A stretch of 64,000 nt of DNA from Methylorubrum rhodinum (GTDB lineage: Bacteria; Pseudomonadota; Alphaproteobacteria; Rhizobiales; Beijerinckiaceae): positions 62,001 to 126,000 of the forward strand of contig NZ_JACHOP010000006.1 of assembly GCF_014199935.1 (NCBI RefSeq), in the 5' to 3' direction. How positions within the stretch are numbered: the stretch's first letter is position 1; each line of letters begins with the position of its first letter. The position numbers and the translations under genes were made by a program. Positions 26,281-33,274 of the stretch are shown piece after piece. The notes beneath the pieces are model-generated. The model worked only from the letters and a program-made list of their open reading frames with translations, was not told the DNA's origin and did not search any database.

Positions 26281-27252
26281 ATGAGCTTCACCCTGATCCC
26301 GCAGGCGACCCCCCGCCTGCACCGCTCGGAACTCGCGGTTCCCGGCTCCAACCCGACCTTCATGGAAAAGTCGGCCACGTCCGCCGCCGACGTGATCTTC
26401 CTCGACCTCGAGGATGCGGTGGCTCCCGACGACAAGGAGCAGGCCCGCAAGAACATCATCCAGGCCCTGAACGACATCGATTGGGGCAACAAGACCATGA
26501 TGATCCGCATCAACGGTCTCGATACCCACTACATGTACCGCGACGTGGTCGATATCGTAGAGGCCTGCCCGCGCCTCGACATGATCCTGATCCCCAAGGT
26601 CGGCGTGCCGCAGGACGTCTACGCCATCGACGTGCTGACGACCCAGATCGAGCAGGCCAAGAAGCGCGAGAAGAAGATCGGCTTCGAGGTTCTGATCGAG
26701 ACCGCCCTCGGCATGGCCAACGTCGAGGCGATCGCCCAGTCCTCCAAGCGCCTTGAGGCGATGTCCTTCGGCGTGGCCGACTACGCCGCCTCCTGCCGCA
26801 CCCGCTCGACCGTGATCGGCGGCGTCAACGAGGATTACTCGGTCCTCACCGACAAGGACGAGGCCGGCAATCGCCAGACCCACTGGCAGGACCCGTGGCT
26901 GTTCGCCCAGCAGCGCATGCTGGTGGCCTGCCGCGCCTACGGCCTGCGCCCGGTCGACGGCCCGTTCGGCGACTTCTCGGACAAGGACGGCTACCTCTCC
27001 GCCGCCCGCCGCTGCGCCGCCGCCGGCTACGAGGGCAAGTGGGCGATCCACCCCTCGCAGATCGAACTCGCCAACGAGGTGTTCACGCCCTCCGAGAAGG
27101 AGGTCGACAAGGCCCGCCGCATCCTCGTGGCCATGGAAGAGGCCGCCAAGGCCGGCCGCGGCGCCGTGGCCCTCGACGGCCGCCTCATCGACATCGCCTC
27201 GATCCGCATGGCCGAAGCGCTGATCCAAAAGGCCGACGCGATGAAGAAGTAA
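26281..27252 (+). CDS. mclA: L-malyl-CoA lyase
   Basis: Enzyme of 323 residues in the HpcH/HpaI-CitE superfamily that cleaves malyl-CoA to acetyl-CoA and glyoxylate, closing the serine cycle. It can also serve in the ethylmalonyl-CoA pathway. Family motifs are RSELAVPGSNPTFMEK, the Mg-binding FLDLEDAVAPDDK, ILIPKVGVPQDVYAID and FEVLIETALGMANVEAIA (metal ligand Glu), and a C-terminal WAIHPSQIELANEVF lid. The ATG at 26281 follows a GGAGGAAT site; the open frame extends upstream but has no better start. It is the last gene of the cluster and is followed by two strong hairpins. Confidence 0.96.
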   Translation: MSFTLIPQATPRLHRSELAVPGSNPTFMEKSATSAADVIFLDLEDAVAPDDKEQARKNIIQALNDIDWGNKTMMIRINGLDTHYMYRDVVDIVEACPRLDMILIPKVGVPQDVYAIDVLTTQIEQAKKREKKIGFEVLIETALGMANVEAIAQSSKRLEAMSFGVADYAASCRTRSTVIGGVNEDYSVLTDKDEAGNRQTHWQDPWLFAQQRMLVACRAYGLRPVDGPFGDFSDKDGYLSAARRCAAAGYEGKWAIHPSQIELANEVFTPSEKEVDKARRILVAMEEAAKAGRGAVALDGRLIDIASIRMAEALIQKADAMKK

Positions 27253-27263
27253 TTTTTTGGGAT

Positions 27264-27329
27264 GGCATCGCCCCGCAGGGGCGATGCCGGATCGATGACG
27301 GAGAAGGCCGGGCTTGCCCGGCCTTTTTT
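27264..27329 (+). terminator. Double hairpin terminator after mclA
   Basis: First stem: 11-bp perfect pair 27264-27274 with 27278-27288. Second stem: AAGGCCGGGC (27304-27313) with 27316-27325, followed by a run of T. The second is a typical rho-independent terminator and also separates mclA from the convergent AraC gene. Confidence 0.9.
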
Positions 27330-27333
27330 GTTG

Positions 27334-28332
27334 TCAGACCGGCGCTCCTTGCCGGACGTGGCGACGCCATTGGCGCGGCGTCAGGCCGGTCCATTCGAGG
27401 AAGGCGCGGCTGAAATGGGCCGCGTCCGCGTAGCCGAGTTCGATCCCGATGCGGCCGATGGGGAGGCTGTCGGCCCCGAGCAGAGTCTTGGCACGGCGGA
27501 TCAGCACGTGGCGCTGAATCTCCGCATAGCCCGTTCCCTCGGCCTCCAGCCGGCGCTGAAGCGTGCGCCGCGATAGCCCGAGATGGCCGGCGATCCCGTC
27601 GATGGACGGGCGCGCCTCGTCCAGGCCGAGTTCGATCAGGTGCGCGACGCAAGTCCCGAGGTCGCTTCCGATCGGCGCGTCTACGACCCCGTCGCGGAAA
27701 TCGACCCGGCTCGGGTTCGGAGCATCGAGATGGTAGGCGGGGAAGACGAGGCCGGCTCGCGGCCCGAGCGTGACGGTGCAGCCGAACAGCGCCTCGATCT
27801 CTGCGCGGGCGGCGAGGTGCGCGCCCGTCACCACGGCCCGCTCCGGCCGCCACCCGGCGCCGAGGAAGTGGCGGACCGTGCCTAGGAGATAGCCGAGCGC
27901 CAGCACCTCGTTCACCTGCCGCCCCGCTTCAATCCGCTCCGTGATCGCGTAGCCGTAGAAGGCCTCGGTGCCCCGTCGCCGCAGGCCCGTCCAGGTTGCC
28001 GTCTGGAGAAGCAGGGGCGTCACGACCTCGACCCGCTGCAACGCCGCGCCGAGACTGTCCGACAGCCGGACCTGTACGCCGATGGGCCCGAGGCCGGCGA
28101 TGCCGGTGTCCGTCGAGAGCCGGGCCGGCAGGGAGGGATCGCCGATCTCGCGGATCGCGGCCTCGACCAGCGCGAGCTGGTCCCGCAGCAGGATCAGCCG
28201 GTCGGGCGTGTCGAGGAGTGTCAGCGGCATCCCGGCCCGGCCGAACACCCGCCCGAGCGAGCCGCCCGCCGCCTGCACGGCCTCGGCGATCGGCCCCATC
28301 GTCCGTGCCCGGGTCAGGCCGTGATCCGGCAT
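27334..28332 (-). CDS. AraC-family regulator (OruR/ArgR-like, arabinose-binding type)
   Basis: Protein of 332 residues. The N-terminal half (about 20-200) matches the Arabinose_bd domain of proteins such as OruR, with AVQAAGGSLGRVFGRAGMPL and a variable core. The C-terminal HTH pair (about 235-325) has HLGLSRRTLQRRLEAEGTGYAEI and the family signature IGIELGYADAAHFSRAFLEWTGLTPRQWR. It is divergent from a cupin gene, 133 bp away, and the two probably share the promoter region; many such regulators control the neighbouring gene. It converges with the serine cluster and I see no reason to link it to it. The inducer is unknown. Confidence 0.88.
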   Translation of the reverse strand: MPDHGLTRARTMGPIAEAVQAAGGSLGRVFGRAGMPLTLLDTPDRLILLRDQLALVEAAIREIGDPSLPARLSTDTGIAGLGPIGVQVRLSDSLGAALQRVEVVTPLLLQTATWTGLRRRGTEAFYGYAITERIEAGRQVNEVLALGYLLGTVRHFLGAGWRPERAVVTGAHLAARAEIEALFGCTVTLGPRAGLVFPAYHLDAPNPSRVDFRDGVVDAPIGSDLGTCVAHLIELGLDEARPSIDGIAGHLGLSRRTLQRRLEAEGTGYAEIQRHVLIRRAKTLLGADSLPIGRIGIELGYADAAHFSRAFLEWTGLTPRQWRRHVRQGAPV

Positions 28333-28465
28333 GCGCGCCTCCCGCCGTCAGGGTCGGCGGGCTGGCACCGAATGGCAAGAGCGGAGCGCGGAACCGGTCT
28401 CCAATCCGGATCGGCCGAGGGAGCGCGGGCACCCTGCCCGCGCGCGGCCGTATCCGGAGGACGCC

Positions 28466-28909
28466 ATGACGACGCTCCCCTTCGACGACCACGCCATCGC
28501 GTGGCAGACCATCGAGGGCTTCGACCACGCCGCCTACCACATCCTCAGCGTCGATGAGGACGCGCGGATCGTCGATCTGCTCTTCAAGTTCGCGGCCAAC
28601 GAGCGGATCGCCCTGCACCGGCACGGGGCCGATTACCGGACGCTAGTTCTGCAAGGCGAATTGCGGATCTACCGGCCGGACGAGAGTCTGAAGGAAATCA
28701 GGCCCGTCGGTAGCTACGTGGCGGGCCGGGCCGGCGGCGAGCCTCACACGGAGGGCGGTGGCGATCAGGACGTGATCGTCTACTTCACGAACCGCGGCAT
28801 CGACGGCCCGGTCTACGAAATCCTCGACGAGAGCCACGCCGTCGTCGCGACCTTCGGCATTCCGGAGTTCAAGGCGCTCCACGCGGCGCAGGCCGCGAGG
28901 TCGGCCTGA
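28466..28909 (+). CDS. Cupin-domain protein
   Basis: Protein of 147 residues with one cupin barrel. The metal-binding motif appears as RIALHRHGADYRTLVLQGELRIY (motif 1; His/His/Glu-like ligands) and motif 2 is weaker around GGEPHTEGGGDQDVIVYF. Related small cupins are regulatory or act as dioxygenases; no substrate can be given. The ATG at 28466 follows a good GGAGG. It is divergent from the AraC regulator and its stop overlaps the start of the next gene by one base (TGATG), so it is translated with the exported protein downstream. Confidence 0.75.
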   Translation: MTTLPFDDHAIAWQTIEGFDHAAYHILSVDEDARIVDLLFKFAANERIALHRHGADYRTLVLQGELRIYRPDESLKEIRPVGSYVAGRAGGEPHTEGGGDQDVIVYFTNRGIDGPVYEILDESHAVVATFGIPEFKALHAAQAARSA

Positions 28910-29475
28910 TGTCCGCTTCCTCCGCCCGACAAACTTTCTGCGAACGATCGGTGGGATTGGCGAGGCGCAGGCGTCTCGCGCGGTTTCGGCTCGCCGCCCT
29001 CGTGCTGACCGCACTCGCCGCCACACACGCCGGAGCGGATGAGCCTCCGCCCTCGCTCGCGGTGCTGCCGATCAAGCTCCTCGATACGTCCGGCGAGCCG
29101 ACCGATCAGGCTGCGCAGCATGCCGAGCGGCTGGCGCGCCTCGGCGGCAGCCTCGCCGCCGACCTGACGCGTCTTGGGCTCGCCCGTGCGACGCTCCTTC
29201 CGGCCGACGGCCCGCTGCGGGCCTGTTCCACCGGCGACGCTGCCTGCGTTCTGCGCGTCGCCCGCGAGGAGGGGGCCGAGTGGGTCTTCGTCGGCGTGGT
29301 CCACAAGAGCAGCACGCTGATCCTGCAACTTTGGGCGCGGCTGGTGGATGCGCGCACCGGCCGGGACATCCTCTCCCGCGACCTCAACTTCCGCGGCGAT
29401 ACCGACGAGGCGTGGAAGCGCGCCGAACGCTTCCTCGTCGAACAGGTCCGCGACGGGCTCAAGCGCGGCCGCTGA
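28909..29475 (+). CDS. Exported DUF3280/DUF2380-like protein
   Basis: Protein of 188 residues. An N-terminal signal peptide (basic RRRRLARFR, then LAALVLTALAATHAGA) is followed by a periplasmic domain that starts LAVLPIKLLDTSGEPTDQA and contains CSTGDAACVLRVAREEGAEWVFVGVVHKSS and ARLVDARTGRDILSRDLNFRGDTDEAWKRA. This pattern (sugar-like LPIxLxDTS start, central Cys pair) fits the DUF3280/DUF2380 family found near PQQ-dependent dehydrogenase genes in methylotrophs. Function unknown. It overlaps the cupin stop by one base and lies 4 kb upstream of xoxF. A 14-bp terminator hairpin (29488-29518) follows. Confidence 0.7.
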   Translation: MSASSARQTFCERSVGLARRRRLARFRLAALVLTALAATHAGADEPPPSLAVLPIKLLDTSGEPTDQAAQHAERLARLGGSLAADLTRLGLARATLLPADGPLRACSTGDAACVLRVAREEGAEWVFVGVVHKSSTLILQLWARLVDARTGRDILSRDLNFRGDTDEAWKRAERFLVEQVRDGLKRGR

Positions 29476-29487
29476 TGGGCCTGGCCC

Positions 29488-29518
29488 GCACCTCGTCCCG
29501 GCTTCCGGGACGAGGTGC
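29488..29518. terminator. Long hairpin between convergent genes
   Basis: A 14-bp perfect stem (29488-29501 with 29505-29518, 3-nt loop) lies between two convergent genes and could end transcription from both sides, although no T tract is present. Confidence 0.65.
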
Positions 29519-29548
29519 GCCGTCACGTCGATCCGCGGCGAGGCGGTC

Positions 29549-29926
29549 TCACTTTTCGTACTTGATATACGCGAACCGCGGGTCCGTTGGCGTGCCTTCC
29601 AGCCCGCCGCCCTCGGTGCCGGGCTGCCAGGCCACCACCTCCTCGATCTTACGCGCCAGCGCAAAATCCTTCTCGGTGATGCCCTTGGCGGCGTGGTTCA
29701 TCAGCCGCACCTCGACCCAGGCATAGGACGCCGTGAGATCGGGATGGTGCCACGCGGCCTCCGCCAGATGGCCCACCGTGTTGATCACCATCAGCGTGCC
29801 CTTCCACGAGGCGGTCTTGTAGGTGCGGCGGATCCAGCCGTCCTCCAGCCGCCATTGCGGCAACTCCTCCTTGAGCCGCCGCTCGACCGTCGCCTCGTCG
29901 AACACCGCTTCGCGCGCCTGTGACAT
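29549..29926 (-). CDS. Pterin-4a-carbinolamine dehydratase-like protein
   Basis: Protein of 125 residues with the family shape of 4a-hydroxytetrahydrobiopterin dehydratase (PhhB/DCoH). The active-site block appears as VGHLAEAAWHHPDLTASYAWVEVRL, with the expected His-His and Trp/Tyr positions, and ends with FALARKIEEVV. In an organism with abundant tetrahydromethanopterin and folate it may act on another pterin; PhhB in pathways with phenylalanine hydroxylase is not indicated here because no phhA is near. Start: the ATG at 29926, 12 residues before the fold begins. Confidence 0.85.
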   Translation of the reverse strand: MSQAREAVFDEATVERRLKEELPQWRLEDGWIRRTYKTASWKGTLMVINTVGHLAEAAWHHPDLTASYAWVEVRLMNHAAKGITEKDFALARKIEEVVAWQPGTEGGGLEGTPTDPRFAYIKYEK

Positions 29927-30123
29927 CGTTCGCCCTCCCGCTTTCGATCGGGAAAGGGTGCGACGGGCGGGCCGCCCGCGCAAGGCGGCGCAAGGAATCA
30001 CGCCTGCGTGTCGCACGGGAAAGGCCGGGGGCGGCTGTGGACGCCGCCGGGGGCAGCCCTTATGAGATTCTTCAAGAGAATGGCGGATCCGCGGGGCCGC
30101 CGGAACAGCGGGAGGTGACGCCG

Positions 30124-31116
30124 ATGCTGTCACGGCGCGGAATGCTCGCGGCCGGAGCGGCGGCGCTGGCCGGATTCGGCCGGTCGTTGGGGTCGGCGCG
30201 CGCGGCGACGGAGACGTTCCGGCTCGGCGTGCTGCCCTTCGGCACCGCCTCCTGGGAAGCCGCCGTGATCAAGGAGCGGGGCCTCGACGAGGCGAACGGC
30301 TTCACCCTGGAGACCGTCAAGCTCGCCGGCAACGACGCCGCCCGCATCGCCTTCCTCGGCGATCAGGTCGATGCCATCGTCGGCGACCTGATCTGGGCGG
30401 CCCGCCTCGGCAACGAGGGAAGGGGCGTGCGCTTCACCCCCTATTCCACCACCGAGGGCGCCCTGATGGTGCCCGCGAACAGCCCGATCACCGATCTCAA
30501 GAGCCTCGCGGGCAAGCGCCTCGGCGTCGCGGGCGGGGCGCTCGACAAGAACTGGATTCTCCTGAAAGCGCAGGCGCGCGAGGCGGCCGGGCTCGATCTC
30601 GATTCCGCGGCGCAACTCGCCTACGGCGCCCCCCCGCTGCTGGCGCAGAAGCTGGAGACCGGCGAGCTCGATGCCGCGCTCCTCTACTGGCAGTACTGCG
30701 CCCGCCTCGAGGCCAAGGGCTTCAAGCGCCTGATCTCCGCCGACGACGTGATGCGGGCCTTCGGCGCGCAGGGGCCGGTGGCGCTGATCGGCTACCTGTT
30801 CGAGGGCCGCACCGTCTCCGAGCGGGGGGAGGTGGTGAAGGGCTTCGCCCGCGCCTCGACCGCGGCCAAGCACGCGCTGGCGAACGACCCGGCCCTGTGG
30901 GCCACCGTGCGCCCGCTGATGGCAGCGGACGACGACGCCACCTTCGAGGCGTTGAAGCGCGAATTCCTCTCCGGCATCCCCCGACGCACGGTCGGGGCCG
31001 AGCGGGCGGACGGCGAGCGCATCTACGCGACGCTCGCGCGGCTCGCCGGCACGCAGCTCCTCGGCTCCGGCAAGACCCTGCCGCCGGACCTCTATCTCGA
31101 CGCCTCGAAGGCGTGA
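30124..31116 (+). CDS. ABC transporter substrate-binding protein (NMT1/SsuA type)
   Basis: Periplasmic binding protein of 330 residues. It begins with a Tat-like twin-Arg-type signal (MLSRRGMLAAGAAALAGFGRSLGSARA). The mature part has the NMT1/TauA-SsuA pattern: LGVLPFGTASWEAAVIKERGLD, GDQVDAIVGDLIWAARLGNEG, and LKSLAGKRLGVAGGALDKNWILL. The ligand is not predictable. With the permease and ATPase genes it forms a three-gene importer (gaps 34 bp and a 20-bp overlap) lying just upstream of xoxF on the same strand. An aromatic sulfonate, nitrate-like or a metal-carrier ligand are all possible; association with the PQQ-methanol system is positional only. Confidence 0.85.
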   Translation: MLSRRGMLAAGAAALAGFGRSLGSARAATETFRLGVLPFGTASWEAAVIKERGLDEANGFTLETVKLAGNDAARIAFLGDQVDAIVGDLIWAARLGNEGRGVRFTPYSTTEGALMVPANSPITDLKSLAGKRLGVAGGALDKNWILLKAQAREAAGLDLDSAAQLAYGAPPLLAQKLETGELDAALLYWQYCARLEAKGFKRLISADDVMRAFGAQGPVALIGYLFEGRTVSERGEVVKGFARASTAAKHALANDPALWATVRPLMAADDDATFEALKREFLSGIPRRTVGAERADGERIYATLARLAGTQLLGSGKTLPPDLYLDASKA

Positions 31117-31150
31117 GCCCGGCCCCCGCGATGCCCGCCTGACCGACCGC

Positions 31151-31885
31151 ATGGCCCTCGTCGCGCGCCTCGCCTCGCTCGCCGTCCTGCTCGCCCTGTG
31201 GCAGGGCATCTCGGTCTATGCCGACGTCCGCACCCTGCCGGCGCCGAGCGCGGTGCTCGCCTTCGTCCTGCGCGAGGCCGAGAGCGGCGCCCTGCTCTTC
31301 AACGTCGCGGTGACGCTCGCCCGCGTCGCGGTCTCCTTCGTCATCGCCATGAGCCTCGGCGTGCTGCTCGGGATCGCGCTCGGGCGCTCGCGGCTCGCCG
31401 ACCGGCTGCTCGACACGCCGCTCCTCGTGGTGCTGAACACCCCAGCCCTCGTCGTCACGGTGCTGGCCTATGTCTGGCTCGGCCTCACCGAGACCGCGGC
31501 GATCGTGGCGGTGGCGATCAACAAGCTGCCCAACATCGCCGTCATCATGCGCGAAGGCGCCCGCGGTCTCGATCCGGGCCTGGAGGAGATGGCGCGGACC
31601 TACCGGTTCGACCGCCGCACCTGGGTCGCCCACGTGCTGCTGCCGCAACTCCAGCCCTTCATGGTGGCCGCGGCCCGCTCCGGCATCTCGCTCGCCTGGA
31701 AGATCGTGCTCGTGGTCGAGCTGCTCGGGCGCCCGAACGGGGTGGGGTTTGCCATCAACTACTACTTCACCCTCTTCGACGTGACCGCCGTGATCGGCTA
31801 CAGCCTCGTCTTCATGAGCGTGATGCTCGCCTTCGACGCCCTGATCCTCCAGCCCCTCGACGCCCATGTCCGCCGCTGGCGCTGA
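31151..31885 (+). CDS. ABC transporter permease (TauC/SsuC type)
   Basis: Inner-membrane protein of 244 residues with about six transmembrane helices and the EAA-type loop EEMARTYRFDRRTWVAHVLLPQLQPF that contacts the ATPase. Family marks: the N-terminal helix with LPAPSAVLAF after it, and NKLPNIAVIMREGARGLDPGL. The ATG at 31151 follows a GACC-rich spacer without a strong ribosome binding site, suggesting coupling with the upstream gene. Its last 20 bases overlap the ATPase gene. Confidence 0.87.
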   Translation: MALVARLASLAVLLALWQGISVYADVRTLPAPSAVLAFVLREAESGALLFNVAVTLARVAVSFVIAMSLGVLLGIALGRSRLADRLLDTPLLVVLNTPALVVTVLAYVWLGLTETAAIVAVAINKLPNIAVIMREGARGLDPGLEEMARTYRFDRRTWVAHVLLPQLQPFMVAAARSGISLAWKIVLVVELLGRPNGVGFAINYYFTLFDVTAVIGYSLVFMSVMLAFDALILQPLDAHVRRWR

Positions 31886-32612
31886 GTCGACGCTGCTCAC
31901 GGTCCGGGTCGACCGCAAGGTCTATCGCCGCGCCCGCACCGAGCCGGTCGAAGCGGTGCGCGGCCTCGCCTTCTCGCTGCGACCGGCCGAGATCACCTGC
32001 CTGATCGGTCCTTCGGGGGCCGGCAAGACCACGACGCTCCGCATCCTGCTCGGGCTCGACCACGACTTCGAGGGCGCGGTGACGCCGGACCCGAACGCGG
32101 TCGGCATCGCCATGGTGTTCCAAGACCCGCGCCTGCTGCCGTGGCGGACCATCGAGCAGAACGTGCGCCTCGGTCTTCCGCGCGAGCGGCGCGGGCGCGA
32201 TCTCGACGGGCTGTTCGAAGCCCTCGGGCTGGCGCCCTGGCGCGATCGCTTCCCCGGCGCCCTCTCGCTCGGCATGCAGCGCCGGGTGGCGCTCGCCCGC
32301 GCGCTGGCGCTGGAGCCGCGCATCCTCGTCCTCGACGAGCCGTTCGTCTCCCTCGACGACGCCGCCGCCGCCGGCCTGCGCGCCCTCGTGGTCGAGACCG
32401 TGGCCAGGATGGGCACGAGCATCCTCATGGTCACGCACAATGTCGGCGAAGCCCTGGAGATCGCCGACCGGCTGCTGCTGGTCTCGGCGAGGCCCGCGAC
32501 CCTGCTGGCGACCGTGCCGCTCGACCGGCCGCGAGGGCAGCGCGACCGCGGCTTCCTCGAATCGACCCGCGCCGACCTCGCCGCCCGCTTCCCCGGCGTG
32601 ATCGCGCAGTAG
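31866..32612 (+). CDS. ABC transporter ATP-binding protein (TauB/SsuB type)
   Basis: ATPase of 248 residues. Walker A (IGPSGAGKTT), Q-loop (MVFQDPRLLPWRTI), signature (ALSLGMQRRVALARAL, in which SLGMQ replaces LSGGQ), Walker B (ILVLDEPF) and the H-loop (MVTHNVGEAL) are all present. It overlaps the permease gene by 20 bp and completes a three-component importer. The modified signature is seen in some TauB/SsuB relatives. The gene is followed by 662 bp without a gene, then xoxF. Confidence 0.9.
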   Translation: MSAAGAESTLLTVRVDRKVYRRARTEPVEAVRGLAFSLRPAEITCLIGPSGAGKTTTLRILLGLDHDFEGAVTPDPNAVGIAMVFQDPRLLPWRTIEQNVRLGLPRERRGRDLDGLFEALGLAPWRDRFPGALSLGMQRRVALARALALEPRILVLDEPFVSLDDAAAAGLRALVVETVARMGTSILMVTHNVGEALEIADRLLLVSARPATLLATVPLDRPRGQRDRGFLESTRADLAARFPGVIAQ

Positions 32613-33043
32613 TTCTCGGATCAGCTTTCGGGCCGCCGATTCGCGGTCCGCGTGTCCCCGGCGCCGTCTGCGGCCGGGAGGATGCGGCAAGGCAACGCAC
32701 GGGCTCGCGCCTGTCCACCGCCGCGTCGCAGGTCGTTCGGCCCAAGTCCGATCTTCGAGCGATCCGAGACGCTTGCGCTTTGCCGGCTGTCGTCGTCGCA
32801 GCGATGTGATCGATGTGGTCGAAGACGCTGCAATCGGTGCATGAGACGCGGCAGATTGCCGAATTTGCCCGGAGCCGCATTCCTGAAGCGCATGGTCAAT
32901 GATGCGCTGCCGCGATTCTTTCCAAGTTAAGCCGCCGACTTTTGCGTCGCGTTCAATTTGTTGCAGTGCAAAATCAGCATCGCGACAAGCAAATTTATCC
33001 GCCTGTGCCTGACCTCCTGCGACATTCGACCAGAGAAAGCGTG
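32613..33043. other. Upstream region of xoxF
   Basis: No coding region is convincing. The 3' half is AT-rich relative to the genome (32920-33000) and holds the TTGC-AGT-GCAA dyad at 32961-32971. The 5' half is GC-rich with no clear terminator after the ABC gene, so read-through into xoxF cannot be excluded. Confidence 0.6.
32961..32971. promoter_or_regulatory. TTGC-N3-GCAA dyad upstream of xoxF
   Basis: TTGCAGTGCAA, centred about 110 bp upstream of the predicted xoxF transcription start. The core TGC-N3-GCA resembles PhaR-type operators of alphaproteobacteria. A matching TTGCGGTGCAA lies upstream of xoxG. The assignment to PhaR is an inference. Confidence 0.4.
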
Positions 33044-33071
33044 TTGACGGCGCCCGAAATTTTCTTAGAGT
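33044..33071 (+). promoter_or_regulatory. Predicted sigma70-type promoter of xoxF
   Basis: TTGACG (33044-33049), 16-bp spacer, TAGAGT (33066-33071); transcription would start near 33078. The extended word TTCTTAGAGT at the -10 is also found upstream of pqqA and (as ATCTTAGAGT) pqqCD. The -10 resembles the known mxaF -10 hexamer TAGAAA. Start-site mapping would settle it. Confidence 0.6.
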
Positions 33072-33077
33072 TCGTTC

Positions 33078-33274
33078 AAGCTTCGGACTGAGGGAGCCGC
33101 TAGGGATGCGGCTCCAGCCGGGTAAGTCGCTGACGGATCGGGACAATCCCGTGCCGTCATCGCCCTTTCGCGAGCTGCCGAAGCTCAACTGATCCCTGTC
33201 GCAAACAACAGATCAATCTTCGGTGGCAGTACTTCGTGCTGCTTGCTGCGGACAATGATCTGTCGGAGGAATCC
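33078..33274 (+). ncRNA. Structured 5' leader of xoxF (candidate regulatory RNA)
   Basis: Four helices can form in the about 197-nt leader. H1 pairs 33093-33100 with 33108-33115 (8 bp). H2 is a two-part stem: 33131-33136 with 33154-33159 and 33139-33143 with 33147-33151. H3 closes 33208-33215 (ACAGATCA) with 33256-33263 (TGATCTGT), ending one base before the GGAGGA ribosome binding site. H3a, inside H3, pairs 33226-33232 with 33236-33242 with one G-U pair. The position of H3 next to the ribosome binding site suggests control of translation. This is a prediction by eye; no known riboswitch was recognised. Confidence 0.5.
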
